Positions 6,603-11,472 of a stretch of 11,472 nucleotides of DNA are shown here, piece after piece (position 1 is the first letter of the stretch; the number at the start of each line of letters is the position of its first letter). The position numbers were made by a program, and so were the translations under genes. Origin of the DNA: Bacteroidota bacterium (lineage in GTDB: Bacteria; Bacteroidota; Kryptoniia; Kryptoniales; JAKASW01); contig JAJYOS010000112.1 in assembly GCA_021796055.1 (NCBI GenBank), positions 1 through 11,472 on the forward strand, in the 5' to 3' direction. The notes beneath the pieces are model-generated. The model was given only the letters and a program-made list of their open reading frames with translations. It searched no databases and had not been told where the DNA came from.

Positions 6603-7164
6603 CTTACATTACGCCCCCCGGGAGACCGGTTGGATTGAAGTGATCTGCGGTTGCATGTTCAGTGGAAAGACTGAGGAGTTAATTCGCCGCCTGAGACGAG
6701 CGGAGATTGCCCGACAAAGTGTGTCAATTTTCAAACCGCGCATAGACAAGAGATACAGCGACGACCACATAGTCTCACACAGTGACGACCGGCTGAAGTC
6801 AGTCGTAGTTGACTCCGCACTCGAGATTCCGCCGCTCTGCAAAGACGCCCATGTCGTCGGGATCGATGAGGGACAATTCTTCGGAATGGAATTAGTCGAT
6901 GTTTGTGAATCGCTCGCCAATGAGGGGAAGAGAGTCATTGTCGCCGGTCTCGACCAGGACTATCGCGGTAAGCCGTTCGAGCCGATGCCGCAATTGCTTT
7001 CGATTGCGGAGTACATTACCAAGACACTCGCAATCTGCATGGTTTGCGGAAATCCTGCAGACAGGACCCAGCGCAAAACACATCAAGGAGATCGCGTCCT
7101 TGTCGGGGCGAAGGACATCTATGAGGCCCGATGCAGAAAATGCTTTGTCCCGCCAGCTGAGTGA
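6589..7164 (+). CDS. tdk: thymidine kinase, type II
   Basis: Phosphorylates thymidine (and deoxyuridine) to the monophosphate with ATP, trapping imported or salvaged nucleoside in the cytoplasm. The 191-residue length is normal for the type II family. The N-terminal GWIEVICG strand leads into the P-loop GCMFSGKT (21-28). The Walker B-like block GIDEGQFF (92-98) contains D93 and the catalytic base E94. The structural zinc site is formed by C150 and C153 (CMVC) and by C182 and C185 (CRKC). The lasso that closes over thymidine is seen in VGAKDIYEARC (172-182). All key residues are intact. The ATG lies inside the last codons of cytidine deaminase, in another frame, with a 14-base overlap, pointing to translational coupling. 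The next gene begins 64 bases downstream. Confidence 0.96.
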   Translation: MEEISLHYAPRETGWIEVICGCMFSGKTEELIRRLRRAEIARQSVSIFKPRIDKRYSDDHIVSHSDDRLKSVVVDSALEIPPLCKDAHVVGIDEGQFFGMELVDVCESLANEGKRVIVAGLDQDYRGKPFEPMPQLLSIAEYITKTLAICMVCGNPADRTQRKTHQGDRVLVGAKDIYEARCRKCFVPPAE

Positions 7165-7228
7165 GATGGTATTCCCCGATACCCATTTCATTACGCACAG
7201 TCTTACCTTTTCTTAACAGGAGCCAGAA
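7165..7228 (+). other. 64-base gap with short hairpin and strong RBS
   Basis: The gap starts with a small inverted repeat: ATGGTAT (7166-7172), loop TCCCCG, ATACCCAT (7179-7186) with one bulge, followed by TTTC. It is too weak for a confident terminator but could reduce read-through or mark an mRNA processing point. Near its end AGGAG stands about seven bases before the ATG of the lipoprotein gene, the best-placed Shine-Dalgarno in the cluster. This would suit high translation of a binding protein that is needed in excess over its transporter. Confidence 0.35.
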
Positions 7229-8254
7229 ATGAAGAATGGTATCTTAGTCGCTCTTACCGTGGTTCTCATGACCGGTACGGCTTTACTTTTCGAATCTTGC
7301 GGAAAGAGTCAGCCTTCCGCTCCCCCAAACAGTGAAGTCGGGCTCGTCTTCGACGTCGGGGGTCGAGGCGATAAATCATTCAACGACCAGGCTTATCGCG
7401 GGCTGCAGATGGCCAAGGACAGCCTGGGAATAAAGTACCAGTATATCGAGCCGGGCGGCGGATCAGATCGCGAGTCTGCGTTGCGGCAGCTCGCCAGCAG
7501 AAAAAGCATTGGCCTCATATTCGGTGTCGGCTTCATATTCACGGACGACATCACCGACGTAGCAAAAGCCTTCCCCGACAAGAAATTTGCCTGCATCGAT
7601 TACACCTACGATTCGACGAAAGCGGTGCCTAAGAACCTGATTCCGATTGAATTCCGAGAAAATGAGGGTTCTTTCCTCGTTGGGGCGATAGCAGGACTAA
7701 TGACAAAGACCGACAAAGTCGGATTTGTCGGTGGGATGGAATCTCCCCTTATCAGGAAGTTCCAGGCTGGTTACGAGGCGGGAGTGAAGTATGTCAACCC
7801 GAAGTGTAAAGTACTCGTCGCGTATGCCGGAGTAACCGGAGAAGCTTTCAAGAACCCGGCGAAGGGGAAGGAATTAGCACTCAGTCAGTACTCTCAGGGG
7901 GCCGATATTATTTATCATGCAGCAGGAGTTACAGGGCTTGGCGTCTTTGAGGCGGCAAGGGAGATGAAGAAGTATGCCATCGGCGTGGATATGGACCAGT
8001 GGAACGAAGCTCCCGGCCGTGTTTTGACAAGCATGGTCAAGAAGGGTGACGTGGCGGTTTACGACATCATCAAGGAGTGGAAGGAAGGAAAGTTCGACGG
8101 CGGCACGCCCAGAGTATTCGGACTCAGGGACAATGGCGTAGACTTCGTTTACGACAACAACAATAAGCCACTGATTCCGGAAAAAGTTTATCAGCGAGTT
8201 GAACAGCTGCGCAAGGATATAATTGACGGAAAAATAAAAGTTCCTACGCAGTAA
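7229..8254 (+). CDS. BMP family (PnrA-like) substrate-binding lipoprotein, probable nucleoside receptor
   Basis: This 341-residue protein begins with a lipoprotein signal: K2, a hydrophobic core (about 4-20), then LLFESC with C24 as the probable lipidated cysteine. The -3 position is phenylalanine, a slightly loose lipobox. The mature part is a two-lobed periplasmic-binding-protein fold of the BMP/PnrA family. The family opening is EVGLVFDVGGRGDKSFND (36-53), followed by GSDRESALRQLA (78-89), IGLIFGVGFIF (94-104), KVGFVGGMESPLIRKFQAGY (163-182), ADIIYHAAGVTGLGVFEAA (225-243) and IGVDMDQW (251-258). PnrA of Treponema is known to bind purine nucleosides, and relatives bind nucleosides generally. 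The neighbouring deaminase, kinase and transporter genes support nucleoside binding here, but the ligand range is an inference. It should be anchored in the membrane and feed the ABC complex encoded directly after it. Confidence 0.93.
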   Translation: MKNGILVALTVVLMTGTALLFESCGKSQPSAPPNSEVGLVFDVGGRGDKSFNDQAYRGLQMAKDSLGIKYQYIEPGGGSDRESALRQLASRKSIGLIFGVGFIFTDDITDVAKAFPDKKFACIDYTYDSTKAVPKNLIPIEFRENEGSFLVGAIAGLMTKTDKVGFVGGMESPLIRKFQAGYEAGVKYVNPKCKVLVAYAGVTGEAFKNPAKGKELALSQYSQGADIIYHAAGVTGLGVFEAAREMKKYAIGVDMDQWNEAPGRVLTSMVKKGDVAVYDIIKEWKEGKFDGGTPRVFGLRDNGVDFVYDNNNKPLIPEKVYQRVEQLRKDIIDGKIKVPTQ

Positions 8255-8266
8255 TCCCGGTAGCCA

Positions 8267-9802
8267 ATGCCATACGCTATAGAACTTCTTAATATCACCA
8301 AGCGCTTTGCACGGACCACAGCGAACGACGACATAACGCTGAAAGTGGAGTCCGGCTCGATTCATGCTCTTGTCGGTGAAAACGGTGCCGGCAAGACAAC
8401 TCTCATGGAGACACTCTACGGCCTTTATCAGCCCGATTCGGGCCGCATAAGGATACACGGGAAAGAAGTCTCAATCAGATCCCCGCACGATTCCATTCGT
8501 CTCGGGATCGGCATGGTCCACCAGCACTTCATGCTGGTGCCGCCGCTCACTGTTCTTGAAAACATCGTCCTCGGCGCTGAGACAACAAGGTATTCTCTTC
8601 TCGACCTGAAGAAAACGACAGCCGAGATATCGGAGCTTGCCGGGAGATTTTCACTGTCAGTGCCGCTGGACGAGAAGGTGGAAAACATCGGTGTCGGTAT
8701 CCAACAGCGGGTTGAAATCCTCAAGGCGATCTATAGAAAAGCGGACATACTCGTTCTCGACGAACCCACCGCAGTGCTGACACCGCAGGAAGCGGTTCAG
8801 CTCTTTAAGATTCTATCAGAATTGAAAGAGGAAGGCAAGACGATAGTCCTGATCACCCACAAGCTCAATGAAGTGATGGCGATCAGCGACCGCGTCTCGG
8901 TCATGCGTAAAGGAAAGATCGCGGGTGAGGTCGAGACAGCAAAGACGAATCCCCAGAAACTGGCACAGATGATGGTTGGCAGACCGGTACTGCTCCGGGT
9001 CGAGAAGGCCGAGAAAAAGGCGGGTGAGCCGGTATTGGCAATCAACGATTTGAGCTACGTCGACAGACGCGGCATCAGCTTGTTGAAGAAAGTTTCACTC
9101 GAAGTCGGTTCGGGTGAGATTCTCGGGATTGCAGGAGTGGAGGGCAACGGTCAGTCGCAGCTTGTCGAATGCATCGCCGGGCTTATGAAGCCGTCATCAG
9201 GTTCGATTACACTCGACGGCATCAGTATCTCCGGACTTACACCGAGAGATGTCTTTGCACGCGGATTGGCACATGTTCCGGAAGACAGAATCAAGCGCGG
9301 ACTCGTTGTGGAAATGGATGTCAAAGAGAACCTGATACTCGGTCTGCATAATCAACCGCAATTCAGTTCGCGCCTGGCTGTTAACAGGAAGTCAATTATG
9401 GACAACGCCAGGTTTTTAATAACGAAATACGATATCCGTCCCGTAGATCCTGATATTCATGCACGCGGGCTATCGGGCGGAAATCAGCAGAAGGTTATAA
9501 TTGCCCGGGAACTTTCACGGAACGCGCAGGTCATCATAGCGAGCCAGCCGACCCGCGGCGTGGACATCGGCGGAATCGAATTCATTCACCGCACTCTTGT
9601 CGAGGCGAGAGACGCGGGCAAAGCCGTTCTCCTGGTCTCGGCCGACCTCAACGAGATCCTGAGCCTGTCCGACCGTATAGCGGTCATGTACGATGGAAGA
9701 ATAGTGAAGGTATTCCCGAACAGTAAGGTAGAAGAAAGCGAGCTTGGACTTTACATGACCGGATCGAAGGGAGACTCTCAAATGAAAGCCGTGGGCAGCT
9801 GA
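8267..9802 (+). CDS. nucleoside-type ABC transporter, double ATPase subunit (YufO/NupO-like)
   Basis: This 511-residue cytoplasmic protein has two tandem ABC domains and powers import through the two permeases encoded next. The first domain looks catalytic: Walker A GENGAGKTT (37-45), Q-loop Q86 in VHQHFML, signature VGIQQR (143-148), Walker B ILVLDE (161-166) and switch H198. The second domain (about 255-500) is degenerate. Its Walker A position reads GVEGNGQSQ without the lysine, its Walker B reads VIIASQP with serine and glutamine (426, 427) in place of Asp-Glu, and SAD (458-460) replaces the switch histidine. Yet it keeps a canonical LSGGNQQ signature (402-408). This is the typical arrangement of the nucleoside branch, so it is a subfamily hallmark, not damage. 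Ribose/galactose double ATPases usually keep a more complete second site. It starts 12 bases after the lipoprotein gene with only a weak ribosome binding site. Confidence 0.95.
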   Translation: MPYAIELLNITKRFARTTANDDITLKVESGSIHALVGENGAGKTTLMETLYGLYQPDSGRIRIHGKEVSIRSPHDSIRLGIGMVHQHFMLVPPLTVLENIVLGAETTRYSLLDLKKTTAEISELAGRFSLSVPLDEKVENIGVGIQQRVEILKAIYRKADILVLDEPTAVLTPQEAVQLFKILSELKEEGKTIVLITHKLNEVMAISDRVSVMRKGKIAGEVETAKTNPQKLAQMMVGRPVLLRVEKAEKKAGEPVLAINDLSYVDRRGISLLKKVSLEVGSGEILGIAGVEGNGQSQLVECIAGLMKPSSGSITLDGISISGLTPRDVFARGLAHVPEDRIKRGLVVEMDVKENLILGLHNQPQFSSRLAVNRKSIMDNARFLITKYDIRPVDPDIHARGLSGGNQQKVIIARELSRNAQVIIASQPTRGVDIGGIEFIHRTLVEARDAGKAVLLVSADLNEILSLSDRIAVMYDGRIVKVFPNSKVEESELGLYMTGSKGDSQMKAVGS

Positions 9803-9806
9803 AGAT

Positions 9807-10892
9807 ATGACGGAAAAAAGACACTGGTTGGAACACCCTGCAACACAAAATTTCCTGATTCCGATCTTCGCGGTTGTCCTTTCGTTTGCGGTGGGCGCAA
9901 TATTCATACTCATCGTGGGTCAGGATCCATTTCAGGTGTATTCGGTACTGTTCTCGCAGACGCTAGGCAACTCCTACGGCGTCGGCCAGTTGTTGTTTAA
10001 GACGACGCCGCTGATTTTCACGGGCCTTTCCGTCGCTCTTTGCTTCAAGGCGGGTCTCTTCAACATCGGAGCGGAAGGCCAGCTGCAGATAGGCGCATTC
10101 ATGACTGCGCTTGTCGGCATGTACACGGTCGGCGTTCCCGCTTTCATCGAGATCCCCCTTCTCGTCCTGGCCGGGATGGTCGGCGGAGGAATCTGGGGAT
10201 TCATCCCGGGTTATCTCAAGGCCAAGACAGGAGCGCATGAGGTCATCAATACGATTATGCTGAACTTTGTCGCGGCTGCTCTGGTCAGCTTCTTCGTGAC
10301 GAATGTTTTCAACGTTCCCGCCACAGTGCACACTCCGTCCATAGCACCGACAGGGAGAATCCCGCGGTTTGACGCCGTGTTTTCCGGATTCCAGGGCTCC
10401 CCCGTCAACTTTTCGATTGTCATCGCCCTCCTGGCGGCACTATTTGTATGGTACTACATCGACAGGACCAGGTATGGCTACGAGCTGAGAGTCGTCGGCC
10501 TGAATTCGAAGGCGGCGGAGTACGGCGGCATCAGCGTCTCGAAGAACATAATAGTGAGTATGGTTATCGGAGGCGCGATTGCAGGACTTGTCGGGACAAA
10601 CTACGTAATGGGATACAAGTACTATTTTGAAGAGGGCTTCTCCACCGGTACGGGTTTCATGGGGATTGCGGTCGCATTGCTCGGAAACAACAATCCTTTC
10701 GGAGTCATACTCGCGGCACTGTTGTTCGGGATGCTCGAATACGGCGGACTCGTCATCAACACGATGGTGCCTAAGGAGCTCGTCAGTATTCTCCAGGCTA
10801 TCGTCATCATCTTCGTGATATCGTCTAACAAGATCTTCAGAAAGATACTGGTAAACTTCCTGAAGAAGAGGACATTAAGCATAAATGATTAG
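9807..10892 (+). CDS. nucleoside-type ABC transporter permease 1 (YufP/NupP-like)
   Basis: This 361-residue inner-membrane protein belongs to the branched-chain amino acid/ribose-type permease superfamily. It has an N-terminal hydrophobic segment (about 17-38) followed by a polar loop with DPFQVY (40-45). The core signature KAGLFNIGAEGQLQIGAF (81-98) is characteristic of the nucleoside/BMP-associated permeases. Further family blocks are TGAHEVINTIMLNF (141-154) and the cytoplasmic coupling segment YELRVVGLNSKAAEYGGI (225-242), which docks on the ATPase. GIAVALLGNNNPFGVILAALLFG (286-308) and a basic C-terminus (KKRT) complete it. The gene begins four bases after the ATPase stop and overlaps the next permease by eight bases. 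It should pair with that permease as a heterodimer. Confidence 0.94.
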   Translation: MTEKRHWLEHPATQNFLIPIFAVVLSFAVGAIFILIVGQDPFQVYSVLFSQTLGNSYGVGQLLFKTTPLIFTGLSVALCFKAGLFNIGAEGQLQIGAFMTALVGMYTVGVPAFIEIPLLVLAGMVGGGIWGFIPGYLKAKTGAHEVINTIMLNFVAAALVSFFVTNVFNVPATVHTPSIAPTGRIPRFDAVFSGFQGSPVNFSIVIALLAALFVWYYIDRTRYGYELRVVGLNSKAAEYGGISVSKNIIVSMVIGGAIAGLVGTNYVMGYKYYFEEGFSTGTGFMGIAVALLGNNNPFGVILAALLFGMLEYGGLVINTMVPKELVSILQAIVIIFVISSNKIFRKILVNFLKKRTLSIND

Positions 10893-11472
10893 CCAGATTT
10901 TCTCTCTCGCATTCCTGGCACAGACGATCAGGATAACGGTCCCCTACTCGCTGGCTTCGTTAGGCGGCGTATACAGCGAAAGGGGCGGAGTGGTAAACAT
11001 AGCCCTCGAGGGTATTATCCTCAACGGAGCTTTCTGCGCAACCGTCGGAACGTATTACACAGGAAGCGCGCTGTTCGGGGTCGCATGCGGCATAGCCGGC
11101 GGACTCCTCACCGCGTTGATTCATGCCGTTATCTCGATACATATAAAAGCCGACCAGATAATATCGGGCATCGCGATCAATCTGTTTGCTGTGGGCATAA
11201 CGAAGTTTGTGCTTGAGATACTCTTCCAGAGCTCCAGCAATTCCCCGAGGATTGCCGGACTCCCGCACATCCACCTTGGTTTCATAGAGAACCAGCCGGA
11301 CGTAGCGAACCTCCTCGGAAATCCTCTGGTACTAGCCACGATATTCATCGTGATCGCGAGTCATTTCATAATATTTAAAACGCGTTTCGGACTGCGGCTC
11401 CGGTCGGTCGGCGAGAATCCTGAAGCTGCCGACACCGTAGGGATAGGAGTTACGCTTTACAGGTATTACGGC
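10885..11472 (+). CDS. nucleoside-type ABC transporter permease 2 (YufQ/NupQ-like), 5' part cut by window end
   Basis: The first 196 codons are inside the window and remain open to the last base. The ATG at 10885 overlaps the end of the preceding permease gene (stop at 10890-10892), so the two are translationally coupled. The protein starts with a hydrophobic segment that includes ITVPYSLASLGGVYSERGG (about 17-35). It then shows the family block GGVVNIALEGIILNGAF (34-50), which corresponds to the GLFNIGAEG block of the partner permease. KADQIISGIAINLFAVG (about 91-107) and the cytoplasmic coupling segment RFGLRLRSVGENPEAADTVGI (about 168-188) follow. The remaining C-terminal part of about 110-120 residues, judged from family size, lies outside. 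It completes an ABC importer with lipoprotein, double ATPase and two different permeases. Confidence 0.94.
   Translation, partial: MISQIFSLAFLAQTIRITVPYSLASLGGVYSERGGVVNIALEGIILNGAFCATVGTYYTGSALFGVACGIAGGLLTALIHAVISIHIKADQIISGIAINLFAVGITKFVLEILFQSSSNSPRIAGLPHIHLGFIENQPDVANLLGNPLVLATIFIVIASHFIIFKTRFGLRLRSVGENPEAADTVGIGVTLYRYYG

Noticed and set aside
7166..7186. Rho-independent terminator between thymidine kinase and the lipoprotein gene
   Set aside because: The stem is short and bulged and is followed by only three T residues; listed only as a weak hairpin within the gap.
7874..8458. Minus-strand frame of 194 codons
   Set aside because: Long, but antisense to both the BMP lipoprotein and ABC ATPase genes, which carry full family motifs; no independent support.
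8267..9802. Annotation as ribose/galactose (RbsA/MglA-type) ATPase
   Set aside because: The second domain has the Ser-Gln Walker B and missing P-loop lysine typical of the nucleoside branch, and the neighbouring BMP lipoprotein is not of the sugar-binding family.

Overview
The window looks like chromosomal DNA of a Gram-negative bacterium at about 50% GC. It carries a lipoprotein-type substrate-binding protein, an inner-membrane POT-like transporter, a membrane-anchored phosphoesterase and a GT87-type membrane glycosyltransferase. Several genes have purine-rich Shine-Dalgarno sequences. The style of the proteins and intergenic regions would fit a Bacteroidota/Chlorobiota/Ignavibacteria-like lineage, but this is an impression from pattern recognition only; no rRNA or marker gene is present to settle it. 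No insertion sequence, phage gene, CRISPR array, tRNA or rRNA was seen.

Left part (1-2514), minus strand. Reading from right to left there is a POT/PTR2-like major facilitator transporter, a 389-base gap, a small helical protein of unknown function, and the 5' part of an ABC ATPase gene that runs off the window edge. The gap holds a hairpin just after the transporter gene and a good sigma70-like promoter for the small gene.

Middle part (2515-6073). A 276-base divergent intergenic region with one perfect short inverted repeat separates the transporter from a plus-strand pair. The pair is a membrane-anchored metallophosphoesterase followed, after one base, by a large GT87-like membrane glycosyltransferase homologue with an extra soluble C-terminal domain of about 265 residues. 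The near-overlap implies translational coupling and a shared envelope-related role.

Right part (about 6144-11472), plus strand. This is a compact nucleoside uptake and salvage cluster: cytidine deaminase, type II thymidine kinase, a BMP/PnrA-type lipoprotein, a double ABC ATPase of the nucleoside (YufO/NupO-like) subfamily, and two membrane permeases (NupP- and NupQ-like), the second cut by the window end. Gene ends overlap or lie a few bases apart, except for a 64-base gap before the lipoprotein gene, which has its own clear ribosome binding site. The working model is that the lipoprotein captures nucleosides, the ABC complex imports them, cytidine deaminase converts cytidine and deoxycytidine to uridine and deoxyuridine, and thymidine kinase traps thymidine or deoxyuridine as monophosphate. 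The substrate assignment of the transporter rests on this context plus subfamily motifs.

No wholly new multi-gene system is evident. The most interesting points are the salvage/transport linkage, the extra domain on the GT87-like protein, a possible leaderless promoter for cytidine deaminase, and a twin-arginine-like motif buried inside the phosphoesterase.
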